A stretch of 64,000 nt of DNA. Source: Aristolochia californica. Lineage: Eukaryota; Streptophyta; Magnoliopsida; Piperales; Aristolochiaceae. Positions within the stretch are counted from its first letter, which is position 1. Every line of letters starts with the position of its first letter. Below the pieces are notes generated by a model, which had not been told where the DNA came from, did not search any database, and was given only the letters and a program-made list of their open reading frames with translations. Made by a program: the position numbers and the translations under genes. The stretch spans positions 59,445,314 to 59,509,313 of the forward strand of contig JARWKL010000001.1 in the NCBI GenBank assembly GCA_029961685.1, read 5' to 3'. Below, piece by piece: positions 11,471 through 24,100 of the stretch.

Positions 11471-14400
11471 TCACTCTCTGAGCCAAGGCCCAATGGTTGG
11501 AGTCCACTGGCACACTTCACCTTCTTTGAACCAGAGGGCTGTAAAAACAGGAATGGCACATCTGCAGTTAAGCTTCAAGCAATATTTGATGGAAGTAAAC
11601 ATTCTCACATCAAAGTTTTCAACAACCAAAAACCAAAATAACATCGATGTATCCAGGCATACTTTTGTATCGGTTGATAATGCATAATACTTAACAAATT
11701 GGTTGATAACGCATATCGGATGAATATACCAATATTTGCCCTTTTAAGTCTTAGTAGAGTCGATATAAGAAGTAGAGATCTCTTGTTTGGCCCTTTTAGG
11801 TAGTAGGGTCCAACTAGTAAAGTCAGATGTGGGAACCAGGGTCCTGAATCTCAAGAAACCCTAGGTCCCAATAAAGACTGTTGCATATCTTAAGAAGTTC
11901 AACTAGTTGAAGAAACCCAATAAAGAGTGTCAGGGCGTGGTGCCTTATGGATGAAATCATAATAATAATCAGAGCCTTTTCCAACTATACTGCCACTAAA
12001 CAATCAATGAAAAGAGAATAATGGAAAACAGGCTCTGAGATATTTCTGAAGGAAATCAAACCACAGCGTTCATAAGAAATAACAGAGAGCAAAGCCCTTC
12101 ACATAGAATTCATTCCAGGGCATCTAGTCTTGACATAGATGTTAAAATAGGGAAAAGATCATAGAAATAGCAGCACATACAGGCTATTTGAAATGGGAGT
12201 ACCTGAGAAGACAAAAATTTGCAGGTTGCTTCAATTTTGGCAATTGAGCATTCATTAAACAAGATGGAAAACACAATCTAGACAACGGACTAGATATATT
12301 GGAAATACAATACAATAAAAACAAATACAGAGGGCCCCAAGAGAATGTGTTTGTACAGAAATATCTTTTGAGTGTTCAGTTAATAGTGACTAGCACTTCT
12401 CTGGAACTGAATTGGTACAACTCCCATTCAGAAAAGAATTTTGTTGAGTTTTAAGGCACCTCAAAATGTATTTTGTAATTCACAGAGCAGTAATACATTA
12501 TATCAATGTTATCATGAGCTGTAGCAGAAAAATATGCTTAAAATATTAAGCACAGTGTCTCAGTAAAAGACCAATAGTAAATAATCTTCTACAATTTGTG
12601 GAGAAAGAGGCATCGCGACAAAAACATTTTGAGTTCCATCTCAGCCAAGATGTTCTTTCCTTTCAATTCCTACTAAAAGTTTAAACAATTCCAGAGGTTT
12701 GTATGTTTTACTAAATAGAAAACAAATAAGAACAAGATGAAAGCATTTAAATAAAATATAGAGCTGGATCAAGTGTCAGAAGCAGGACCAATAGAAACAA
12801 TGACCCAGTGATTCCTACTCATGGTATATTTGTAACTCCTTATGTTAACTGAGGAGAAATGAAAATTATACACATGACCAGTTCAATTTCACCCGAAATT
12901 CCACTGCTCTAGGTGTTTATTTATTTACATCAAAAGAGATATAAAAGATCATGTGAAGTCATTCAAACATACTTGAGGAAGAATTAGTAGGATAAATAAT
13001 AACCCAGTTATTTCTATTAATATAAGGTGTAAACTCCTCTTCTTAACCATGGTGAAATGACAACTATACACATTGACCAAATTCTAAATACCTGAACCAA
13101 TGCTAAAACGTTTCCAGTATTTATTGGTTTGTTAAGTGAAAGAAACATGAAAGAACCAGCTAGACCAACTGTATGAAGTAGGATGAACAACATCAATAAT
13201 TAACTGCATAAGAATGTGAATTGTACGGAGAAAAGAAACTTACAAGCATAAGAATTCCAACAGATAGATATTTCACTCAATTTTACCTTCCCTTTTATTG
13301 CTAAAAATTCACAAGGTATATAAGACTGGCACATCCATGGAACTTAAAAGGTAGCCTATTGGAAAGAATAAAAAGTTGTTCAAGAGTTGTAGTTTTAACA
13401 GGACCCAAGTGAAGACAGTACAACAATGGTATTCCTTGGTGGATAGCGAAGTCGATCAATTTCAGGTTAAGCACTAACCAAATCAACTTGGAATTATCTG
13501 TTTCATACATGAATAATCAAGATGCCAGTAAATATATGGATAATAAAATTCAAAGATTGACTCAAATGTCTCGCTGGATCTTCATAGTCTCACAGCCCAG
13601 GTTACACCAACTTGACAGGGGCACCTTTTAGGAGGTGTCAAAGAGAGGAAGTTGTTTATGTCACTAACAGAATGCTTTCTTATCCATGGGATGACTCAGA
13701 AATGTCCTTATCACACATTTCTCTTGGAATGAACAAGTGAATTCAAACACATTATTAACTGTTGGAAAGAATTGTCCCACATGGAAAAATGAGTAAAACG
13801 ATGTTGGATTTATTAGTCAGAAAAGACAGCTAACTTGACGAATCATTTTGGGATGGACATTAGACCTAACTTCTAACATGGTCTCAAAACAGGTGCTCAA
13901 ACGTGGGTTTTTACCCCAAATTGTCTAAGTGTAATAAGAGTCAACGTGACAGGAGTGTTGGAAAGAATTCACATATAAGCATAAGTAAAAAAATCTTGGG
14001 TTTATTAGTTGGGAAAGAGGATTTCTAACTTCGCTAGTCATTTTGGGACAGGCCTTGGACCGAACTTGTAACACTAAATTACAAAAATAAAGTAACAGTG
14101 TTTCATTGATACGTAAGAAGCAAATCAGCTGATTGTACAAGATAATGTTCATTTATCTTAAGTGTTGTTCACTTACATATTTCACGCTGGCCATTCTCAG
14201 GGCTATCACTTCCATGCACAACATTCCTGCAAAACATTTATATAAACTCTCAAATAATTTTAGAACGAAACAATGATCACATTTGAATAACAAAGCACCC
14301 AAATCCCTTTCATTTGAATAAGATAAACAGATTACAAAGTCAAAGTTTTATCTCACCTTCCTGTTTGAACAGCTAAATCTCCTCGAATAGTTCCAGGTTC

Positions 14401-15530
14401 AGCTTGAAGAGGATTTGTAACACCTATGATTTTGCGAGCTGAAGCAACCACTCCAACACCCTCCCAGACCTTCATTCATAGAAAAGAAAGAAAAGAAGTA
14501 ATAAGAGAGAAATAGATGAAGTAACAACTAGAATTGTCTTTCATAGCTTCAGTTTTGGTAAAGTAAAAGAACAAAAAGGATTAAAGAAAATTTACCATGC
14601 ATACAACTGGGCCAGAAGTGATGTAATCTATCAATTTGGGGAAGAAAGGTTTTGACTTAAGATCCCTGTAGTGCTCCTATGATGGTCAATGCCAATAAGA
14701 ATGACAATCCATAAGAAGCTAAAATGAAAAAAAAAAAAAAAAAAGCACTATTTCCCTTTGTCTCCATGTCACCTGATTCAAAAAGATAAACACTTGCGAC
14801 AATACCAGAATAAGTTCCTGAAATGAGACATAATAACCACAAAAAAAGACGGTACCCTCCACCAACCTCGGCCAATTCCTTCGGGCACTCGAACAGCTTC
14901 AAACCTTTCAATAAGAATCCTTTCTTTTCGAAACGAGAAATGACTTCACCAACCTAAAATAACCCATCCCAGTAGCAATAATAAGAGAATCATAAAATCC
15001 CAGACAAGCTCCTCACCAGTATCTCTTCCACGAATATTAAAAGCTCAATTCCTTATCTCCTTTAGCAAGAATTCAAACATTCGGACAAAAAGAAAACGAA
15101 CAACAACAAACTTCTTACCAGCCCACGTTGAACGCCATCGGGCTTGATCATAATGTACGTCTCCTCAACAGTTTCCTGAACTCAAATAGAACAGAAAAAA
15201 CGATTTATCAACAGACAGAATAAATGGAGGAGTTCCCATTTTAATGCAGCGAGTAAAGTTGAAAAACAAAAATGGGGAGAAGGAAATAGCGACAACCATG
15301 GAAGCGACGAGGTGAGGAAGGAAGATATGGGGTTTGCTACTCCTGTGGCGCAACTTAGCATAGCACCGTGGAGGAGTAAAGCAACGAAGGGAAGAGGCGT
15401 TGAAGGCTGAGAGATGTTGGGTGGCGAGACAAAGCGTTTGAGCGTAGGATGAGCTGCCATTGCTTTCCGCTACAGAGAAAAGTTTGTTTGAAACACAAGG
15501 GCTTCTCCCACAAACGGCTAACGTTTCCAT
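11471..15530 (-). CDS. NDPK2: Nucleoside diphosphate kinase 2, chloroplastic
   Basis: Seven exons on the minus strand: 15530-15297, 15175-15119, 14953-14867, 14676-14596, 14469-14357, 14226-14177 and 11538-11471, giving 229 residues, the usual NDPK2 length. The first 78 residues are rich in Ser, Arg and hydroxylated residues and look like a plastid transit peptide. The catalytic domain shows KPDGVQRG (89-96) and the phospho-accepting His195 in [12 protein letters not shown], and ends with LWFKEGE and PWLRE. The enzyme moves the gamma phosphate between nucleoside triphosphates and diphosphates; plant NDPK2 is also linked to light and oxidative-stress signalling (family knowledge). The first donor (ATG then GTTGTC) is weak but the phase fits. 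The last intron (11539-14176) is long and contains a TRIM relic. Confidence 0.93.
13760..14073. mobile_element. Diverged TRIM (miniature LTR) element in NDPK2 intron
   Basis: Two similar ends, 13760-13878 (119 bp) and 13956-14073 (118 bp), begin TGTTGGAAAGAAT and end TAACA. They surround a 77-bp core that starts TGGTCTCAAAACAG, a decayed form of the Met-tRNA primer site, and ends AGGAG before the second repeat. The match to the intact copy at 35591-36004 is clear but the copies have many substitutions, so it is older. The flanking 5-mers do not match as a target duplication. Confidence 0.75.
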
Positions 15531-16989
15531 TCTTCCTGCTCAGCTCTCCCTCCTCTCCCTCTAGCAGGAAAAGAACAAATTGAGTTAATTTATACAAAAA
15601 ACTTCTCTGCCGAAAACCTCCTAGTCACTTGGCTGAAATTACAGAGAGAACAGACGGGAGCTCGGACACGGTAAATCCCTGAACAAATTGACAAGCGCTG
15701 ACAAATGACGAAGGGCGCTGGTGGGCGCCCACTTGATCTTCCGAAGAAAGACGGCTTTCAGCATTTATCTTTGTGCTCAGGAATGGATGTGCCCATATAG
15801 ATATCGATCAAAGTATTGGAACCATTCGATATGATACATTATACATTTAACTTTTTGGCGTAATCAACGCTGCGTCAGGAGCATTCTTATAAATCTGAAC
15901 CCAACTCTCACAAAGCACAATCAGACCTGGTGGTTTGTCTAGGTCAATATAGGCCAAAATGTGGTTGATGAGACTAAGTTGGCCAGCTAAAAAATTGACC
16001 AACCAGCCTGAATAAGGAAAGGGCTTGCCCCTCCCCACCCATGTCATCTCCTGCCTCAAAGACACGAAAACAGGGGAGGAGAAGGGTGGCACCCCCTCCT
16101 CTTCTCTATTTCTTTGTTCTTTCTATTTTTTTCACAAAGATATGAAGGGAAGGGCCTTCACTTGCATGCCCTAGGAAACTTTTGCTCTTATCTTGATTAA
16201 TTATTCAGAGGATGGATTGAGAATTCAACTTCTATATGGTACCAATGTAATCCAAAGGCAAAGTCTATTTGTTCATTTTCCATGTTTCAATAAGAATGAC
16301 TCTAGTGAGCAAATCATGGGGTTTTTTTCTCGTCAAACTGAAGTGAGTCTAGTTGAATTTTGGACTGGGTATAGGGAGGGACTCTGCTCTTCTATTTCGA
16401 CCAAATCTCTTTTGACTCACCTGAGTTCTATTATCAGATTGGTGAGTCCTAACTCAGGGAGTTAGATTCACCCCTTCTATTTTGAGTGAGTCTCCCTTAA
16501 CTTGGGGCAACTTGGAGTCTAAGTCTGAAAACCCTAGTTAATTTAGGAAAAAATTAAATTTTATATTAAAAGTATTTATCCATCTTGATCTTAACGAGAG
16601 ATTAAAGTAATCTTCACCAAGATCTACTAAAGATGATTAAATATGATTTGCCTTGTGTGAAAGGCCTGACCTAATAACCATTTCATAATACTGAGAAACA
16701 GATCCAAGAACAAACCTGCAACAACTCCAGTTTAAAATCCTCCAGATTACATAAAGATACAAAGAAGAAATCCATCTTGTTGGCGCCCATAGCTCTTGAT
16801 ACGAACGAGGAAACAGGAAAGAAGAACATATATTAAAGCCCTGAAATCATATTAAAATTGCTCCAAAGTTGTGATCAGAAGCAAGCCTTGGTGCATTGAA
16901 CTGCAAGACTAAACATTATACGAGGCTAAGTCCCCATTACTGAATGAAAGTGACCAATACACCGGGAGTATTAGCTGGTTGAACTTGAT
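15531..16989. other. Intergenic between NDPK2 and the GRAS gene
   Basis: It should contain the NDPK2 promoter on the left and the 3' untranslated region of the GRAS gene on the right. Short frames at about 15847-16092 (minus) and 16193-16465 (plus) show no recognisable family and were not accepted as genes. Confidence 0.5.
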
Positions 16990-18564
16990 CTAGCATTTCC
17001 AGCAAGAAGCAGCCACAATGGGCTTTGATTTCCACCCAAGAACCAAGCATCCTTTTTCTTCTGCAATCGTGTAGCCTTCACAGACTTTAACCTTTGTCAG
17101 CCATTGCTTGGCCTGAGTTATCATCTTTACGGGCGAAGGTTGAAACCCAGCCCTGCTCATCCTCCTCCTCCACTGATCCACCCTCTCATGTCGTTCGACC
17201 CTCGCAGTGCCCTCACAGCTCACTATGTTTTTTATCTCTTCGGCAAAGTAGAACTGCTCTATCTTGGCTCTTCTTGTGTCATACTTAGGCAACATTGCAT
17301 CTAGTGCATCAAAGATTGCAGAGTAGTAATGCAAAGCTTCCATGAACCTCCCTAGGAAGAAAGGGCCATTATGGCCTGAGTCCTGCTCAACCAAGACTAA
17401 GATCTTGGGGGAGAGCTCATGAATTATCTGTAAAACTGAGTTCAATGACCCACGGCTCTCTTTAACAACACAATGCAGCTGAAGCATGCTATTAACGACA
17501 AGAACCTCCCCATAATCAACCTTGATATTCTCAGGTTTCAAGTTTTCTAAGTAGCTTTCAACAACTGTGAACACAAGGTGAATGCCAAGGCCTTTTGCAT
17601 AGGTCTCAAGGTCATGGCCGATGGCCTGGAGGTGGTCGCCGGATGGGCCAACACCCGTAATGCGGACAAGCTGAGGCGGGTGGCCGGCGCGAGTGGCGAG
17701 GCTGTTCAGAAGTGCTCGCCACTGGTGGCCATGTGGTAGGCCAAGGGTCATGCCCAAGTCCACCACATGAACCGATTTCTCTCCCTCAAAGGCTTCCAAA
17801 ATTGAAGCATTGGCCACGAAGTGACCGAACTGGATGTGTGGGCATACCTCATAGACAAGGCACGAGGCCTCTTCTTTCATTTCTGTACTCACACCTGCTG
17901 TGGCTGGTGCCATGACTCCGACGGCTCCCAATGGTTGAACGAGGGCCAACCGGTCATCTAGCCCTTGCACAAAGCAGGAAGCAACTCGTTGGAACGAAGT
18001 GCCAAACACCATAGCATTTGCTCGAAGCTCAGACAGAAGTAGAGAGGCCTGGGACCTGTCCCGGCAGGCAACAGCCTCAGCACAAGCTACGAGTAACTGC
18101 ACCAATCTCATCCCATCAGCACCATTCTCCTCTTCTTCACTTGCCTCACCCTCCACCCCCCAAGTCGACCGCACCGCCTCTTCCACAGCCTCGGCCGCCA
18201 GGAACCTCTGCGAGTATGTCCATATGTGGTCCCGGAACTGGAGCCTAGGCAGACAATTAAACTGTTTGGAGCTGCCTCCGACGCAACTACTTCTATGATT
18301 GCTTCCTCTAGTATAAAAACTACCCTCACAGCTTCCAATAGATTCTTCCACCGATTGAATGCGCCGGAGCCTCTTGGTGGAGGAGTGGCCGCCCAAGGAG
18401 GATGACCACCCGGCTGGGGCATAGCTCTCCCAAGTGGGTAGAAATGGGTGAGGATAGCGAGCCATATCTGACAAGCTGAGTTCAACGCTACTCCCCATTT
18501 TATCACTCCTGAAACATTCCGCTTCATTGTAGATCTTTTGTTGCATACAGTGGCCAGGAGCCAT
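16990..18564 (-). CDS. RAD1: GRAS-domain transcriptional regulator, RAD1-like
   Basis: One intronless frame of 524 residues from the ATG at 18564, which has a good context (GGGATGG). The frame opens 12 codons earlier only with TTG. Numbered from that ATG, the GRAS domain is complete. The leucine-rich part starts with MRLVQLLVACAEAV (about 152-165), the VHIID motif is VHVVD (265-269), the PFYRE-like part surrounds SPKILVLVEQDSGHNGPFF (386-404), and the SAW end is GCLVLGWKSKPIVAASCWKC. No DELLA motif is visible in the N-terminal 140 residues. The VQPLGAVG and GMTLGLPHGHQW wording matches the RAD1 group (Required for Arbuscule Development), recalled from memory; RAD1 acts with other GRAS proteins in arbuscular mycorrhiza. 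GRAS membership is certain; the RAD1 assignment is about 60 percent. Confidence 0.88.
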   Translation of the reverse strand: MAPGHCMQQKIYNEAECFRSDKMGSSVELSLSDMARYPHPFLPTWESYAPAGWSSSLGGHSSTKRLRRIQSVEESIGSCEGSFYTRGSNHRSSCVGGSSKQFNCLPRLQFRDHIWTYSQRFLAAEAVEEAVRSTWGVEGEASEEEENGADGMRLVQLLVACAEAVACRDRSQASLLLSELRANAMVFGTSFQRVASCFVQGLDDRLALVQPLGAVGVMAPATAGVSTEMKEEASCLVYEVCPHIQFGHFVANASILEAFEGEKSVHVVDLGMTLGLPHGHQWRALLNSLATRAGHPPQLVRITGVGPSGDHLQAIGHDLETYAKGLGIHLVFTVVESYLENLKPENIKVDYGEVLVVNSMLQLHCVVKESRGSLNSVLQIIHELSPKILVLVEQDSGHNGPFFLGRFMEALHYYSAIFDALDAMLPKYDTRRAKIEQFYFAEEIKNIVSCEGTARVERHERVDQWRRRMSRAGFQPSPVKMITQAKQWLTKVKVCEGYTIAEEKGCLVLGWKSKPIVAASCWKC

Positions 18565-21195
18565 CCCTGGATTCTGAACTGTCTTTACGTTCTTTTTCAA
18601 AGATTTTCAACAGAGCTCCGAAGACCCCTTTCTCCCATGCATGAGACAGACTATACAAACACCAAAAAAAATCTGTATAATTGTCACTTTCACCGTATTT
18701 ACCTCAAACAATGGCGTTAATTCTAAGAGCAGGCTTCAGATTATTAAAAACCAGGTTGCGCAGCTGAAAGAAACATTAAGAATTTAAATGCGGTGTCTCC
18801 TGAGATAGCAACAACAACCTGGAGGAGCTAGATTGAGAATCACCCTCAAATAATTCCATGAAAATTGGAATGATTGTCTCACTTTTCCTGTCTTCCATTC
18901 ACTTACCAACGAAGGTGATCACTTAGTTTATATGTGAAAAAAAAGCTTGTTTAAAGTAGAGAAAACCTTGATATGTTGACGCATTTATTTTATGGGTATC
19001 CTTGTACTAGGCCATTTCTGTGTCTTCTCTCTAATTTGGCATGACTTACTTGAAAGGGCCTGTATTTTTTCGGTCTGAGTTAGAATTTAAACTCGATAAG
19101 GATTATAACTAGGAGTCGCATTGAACCAAATCTGTTTGTGAACAGTTCAAGCTTAGCAAGGCTCCGGATAAGGATTATAACTAGGAGTGGCATTGAACCT
19201 AATCTGTTTGTGAACAGTTCAAGCTTAGCAAGGCTCGGGCTTGGTTCAGCTAAATCAATCCTGATCTCGAATTGGTCTTTTGGGTTGCATTGTTTAGTTA
19301 CACGAGTCAAGTTTGACCATGCTTCAGTTCAGTCTGTGAGCTTGCAAGCCAGCTTGGAAACTTAAATGCCTTCGGGATCTTCAATCTTCACTCTTCAACT
19401 TCGGGACAATGGGGATGATAACAAGTTGTAGAGATAGAGACAGAAAAATTGCTACTCTCGCCTCTCCTCTTCTCCCGTCTACTCTCCGTGACTCCACTTA
19501 TCTTTTCTTACAAATTGAGAGAGTCATAAAATTTTCGGACTCAGCCCGGAAGGATACCCTATTTCAATAATGTCATCACCATATTCTTCACGACCGAACG
19601 TCGAGATTTACCAACAGTGCCCTAATTTTTCAACAACTCCTTGGCTTTCGCCAAGATTTGTTGTTGCCGATGAAAAAAGGGAAATATCTCATTAAGGTTT
19701 GATTTTCTTATTATATATTTATTTTGTTCTTCTTATGAATCCAGGATTCGATTTTGAGAGTAATTGTTAGGTTTTAGTGTTTTTTTTTTTTCTGTTTTGT
19801 TTTACGGAAATGTGAAATATACAACTGTTATGAGAATTATAAACTTCTAGAAAGTTCACCTCATGCATAGTGGCATCTATCGTCGTATCATCCACCCACA
19901 TTTGTGTCCATGGAATGTTTATAGTGCATTTCCTTTGCACAATACTTGCATGAACGCTACTTCCTGTCCCTACAGTCTACTACAGTGTTTTGAATGAGTA
20001 CCCAACCATGTCCCGTGTTGTTGGGTGCTTGTGGGGGTCATGCCTAGAAAAACTTAGCCCTTGAAATCATACGAGTTCCCTCTTCAAAAAATCCATCCTA
20101 ATTAAATTGAAAACCTCGTGAGAACTGCAAAAAATCCAAATATATTGGATTGACACATATTTTATGTAAAATTTTAAATATAAATTGGGGCTTAAACCCA
20201 ATTCGAGCTCAATCTCGGTTAAAATTCTTGGGCTTAAGCTCAATTTCAATTTTGAACTCAAACTTGAACTCGAGTTTTAACTATTCAAATCAAGCCAAGC
20301 TTGAACATATACAAGTTTGAACTTGGTTCAACTCGATGACCTGTAGCATCTTACATTGTTATATAAAAAAATGGGTGTCTCTACCAAGGTTACTCAGGCC
20401 GAGGAAGATAGAAGGCCAAGTCTGACTCCGACCCTGGCCTGACCTGCCTCTTCCCAAACCGAAGTCGCCCTTCCCCAAGTCAAGGGTCAACTTAGGAGCC
20501 GTTATGCATCATGTATCTGCTTCTTGCATTGGAGGGGCTTATAGACCAAGTCTCAGTGTAAGAAAGGAATATTACAGAAGTATTCCGCGCTAGCATCCAA
20601 AATAAACCATTACAGAATTTTTCTTCTAAGAACCCGACAATGCCGAATTGTCTAATATTGATGGTATCTCAGGTTAGTGTCCACGTCCAGTATCGTACTT
20701 CATGGAATATTGAATATACCGAGACACCTTTAGATGGTCACCATGAGCATAAACTCGAAGTCCCACCGCATGGGCACATTTGCTCTTCCTGGCTCCGGTC
20801 ACCGACGACGAAAAAAGAAGACTCCGATGCAACAGCATCTACCGGTTCTCCTTTGTTCTTCTACTGACATAGTTGGACTTTATGAGGTCTCTCTGAAACA
20901 GAATTCTGCTGGAAAGAAAAATACAGGACTGAATGAAACTATATTCATTGCAAAGAAATATATCTAACAAAAAGGAGGATGAAAAAATTGGCAACATCCT
21001 CACCCTCTTGACTATATCATACAGAAAAGGGTACATGGAATGAACTGAAACTTAAAAAATGATGAACACCTGGCTGTAAGACCTGTATTGGCACAAAGTA
21101 CACCACACAAAACTAGCTGATCAGCTGAGTGATGCTCTGCCCTCAGATGCAACTCATAATTCAAGAAAAAGCCGCAGATTCCACTATTAAAACAT
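18565..21195. other. Intergenic upstream of the GRAS gene
   Basis: It contains the GRAS promoter and the 3' flank of the carboxylesterase gene. A 72-bp tandem duplication lies at 19095-19238. No coding sequence was recognised; the short frames here are not supported. Confidence 0.5.
19095..19238. repeat. 72-bp tandem duplication
   Basis: Units 19095-19166 and 19167-19238 are nearly identical (beginning gataaggattataactagg and ending gcaaggctc). They lie about 0.6 kb upstream of the GRAS start codon. Confidence 0.75.
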
Positions 21196-24100
21196 CTAGT
21201 AGGAGAACTCGTGGCCCCGAATAGAGATATATTTCTTCACCCATATTGCTATGTCCTCTGCACAAGCTTGGGCCTGTGGGGATTTGATGAGCATGTCAAG
21301 GGTAGCAAATTCATGAACTGCATCCTTATACTCTAGGACTGGGGCGTCCACATTCACCTTTCGGAGTTCTGCTGCATAGGCAATTGCACGGTCCCTCATC
21401 CAATCAAGCTCAGCTACCACAGTAAGAGTTGGCGGCATATGTTTTAACATTGGTTCTCTTTCAGGTAGAAGGGGGTTTGCAGCTGGATGGTCCAGACTGA
21501 ACTCTTCCTCGGGCAAAAATAGTTTCCATGCAAGAATGCACATTGCCTTGTCATAGAAATATGAGTTTGCTAGTTTAATTTCCGAATGAGTTGGGACACT
21601 TCCAATGAAGAAAGGGTACATTAAGACCTGTGCTACAACTTTAACGGGCTCAAGAAGTTTTCCAGCCTCAACTGCCTTCCTAGCAATGTAGTCTGCAATA
21701 TTGGCTCCACAGCTCACTCCAAGAAGAACACACCTGTAATATTATAAATTTTTAAATAGACACACTTGTAACAGTCTTAAGTACCAGATTCATAAATCAT
21801 CTTGGTTCCCCCAAAGTTGCCTTTGTTTTTCCAAATATTCATGGCCGTCTCATTATTCAGATATCTCTTACCAAACCACATAGTATCATACATCAAGTGA
21901 TCTAGGTCTGGAGATCAGTCCAAATTGAGGTAGCTGTTTTTAATTTAAGAAACTTTCTTTAGGAATATTCGACTAAATGTGTAATAAATATTCTTTAACG
22001 AAAGTCAGTCCTATATAAAAAAAAATGAGCAAAATGATCTCACGCTCAAATTAAAACAGTAATCCACCATGCACATGAAAATATAGTACACCTAAAAATG
22101 CCAACTCACATGAAGACAGGCATGCCAACAAGGAAGTGGAGACATCTAGTCCCTTCCATTTCTTTATAACATTGTCTCTTTACATTTACAAAGCTGAATT
22201 TATATTCTTTTTAAATTATTTTCTTATTCTTATTAATTGCTAGGCCTGCAAATAAATAAACATTTCAAGACATTCAATACATCTCCCAATGAAAAAGGAT
22301 AGTCCCCATGAAAATAAATAAGTTCTACTCTTAAAATAATAATAATAATAAAACACTTGGGGTACACTATTTTCATTATGGCCAAAAGGCAAATATGAGC
22401 TATTTCTTTTGCTTTTGATTCAGTCGAAATTCTTTTCAGATATGCTGTGAACATAGAAAGGCAAAAAATGAACTCTTTAATTATTTAGGCCCGCCGATCC
22501 ACAGCTGGCCCATCCTCTGGTTTTGAAACTCGGCCTGCAGTTCATTTTTGCAGGCTAACCAACTCCTATTTCAGAACATGGCCTACCTGAAAGCAAAGAT
22601 ACGGCCCGACCCACAGCGTTCAACTTGTCCTCCTTGAGGGTAGGATCAAGTATCACCAGATCCCCCTTTTCTGGTGGCTGTTCATCCACTAAGCCTTCAG
22701 AGAAATGCAATATGGTCCACCTAGGCTATGCAACTAGGCTAACCAGCTCACCTACCTTCATAAATCAAGCAGGATCTTCCATAGAGGATCACCAGCTCCC
22801 TCCTCTCAACTCAATCCCTCGTCCCCCTCAGCATCTATGCAACCTCTGGGCATTGAACACTCTGTCAACCTCACTGGGGGTGGCATCGATTCCACAGAAC
22901 TTCCCTTTGACCCCAACATTTTAGGGGTTGGGGTGAACCTGCTGAAGTCAATCACACCTAGACGGATGAACGGAATTGTTTATGCATTGCAGGTTATCCA
23001 CTTAGGCTAGACACTATGAACTGAAGAACGGAACTGTTTATGCATCGCAGGCTATCGGAATATGTATCATCTTTGGGTTTCAAATGTAATCCAGATCAAA
23101 GACACAATTTCAGTCCCTCTCCAGTGCATTCACAGCCTGTCCAACAGCTATAACTCATGAATCTCATTTCTTGGAACATCTGAGACCCTGGTTCTGCTGG
23201 AAAGCACATCATTATTAGAGAAATCTTCAAGCAAAGTAAGGTGGCAGTGACTCTACTTCGAGAAACCAAAGTAGAGACACTCTCGCACTGTATTGTAACG
23301 GATATTTGGTCCAAAGGTAATCCCAAATGGCTCTCTGTAGATCCAAGGAGGTCTGTCGGGAGCATCGTGGTGATATGGGATTCAACTCATTTGGAGGAAA
23401 TTAATTCATATTGTGTCAAGTCACATAAGCAGTCAAATTCATCTCAAGTTCAGATAGATTCATATAGTTGGAAGCTTCTATTTATGGACTGCATAGGCCA
23501 GCACAGAGATCTGATGTCCGGGTAGAACTCTCATCTACTATAACAGGATAGTCCTCTACATGGTTATTTGGGGTGGAGTTCAACGCTACTCAGCTTTTCA
23601 AGTGAGAAATTCAGTAGCTCGGATCAGGTTTCTATCACCATGAGACAAATTTCTGATCTCATTGACGATCTCAGTTCGATCAAGATACCTCTATCTGGCA
23701 CATCTTTCACACAATCAGATGGCGGAAACCAGTCCTATGTAAGCTATAAAGATTCCTAGCGTCTCAGAACTGGCTCAGTTCTCTTCCTGAGCATGCAGAA
23801 TTTTGGTCAGACCTGTTTCTGATCATTCACCAAATATAATTGAAAGGCATCCCCTCCTTGGGATCCTCCACCATTCAGGTTTGAAAACAGTATGGTTGCA
23901 TGATAAAGAATTTACGGAGTCACTCTCATCATGGTGGTGAGAAATAGATTCTAATGGTTCAGCAAGCAGGAAGTTCATGGACAAGTTGAAGATGCTGAAA
24001 TTCAAGACAACGGCTTTTCTTGTAAAAGAAAAATAATACATGTGGGAGGAAGAGAACATGCCTTCAGTCAAAAAGTACAAATAAAGGAGTACATAAAGAC

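Noticed and set aside
15847..16465. Two short frames (81 codons minus, 90 codons plus) between NDPK2 and the GRAS gene
   Set aside because: No family resemblance and no promoter-like context; chance open frames cannot be excluded.
17094..18298. Plus-strand frames opposite the GRAS gene
   Set aside because: They are antisense shadows of a GC-rich real coding exon.
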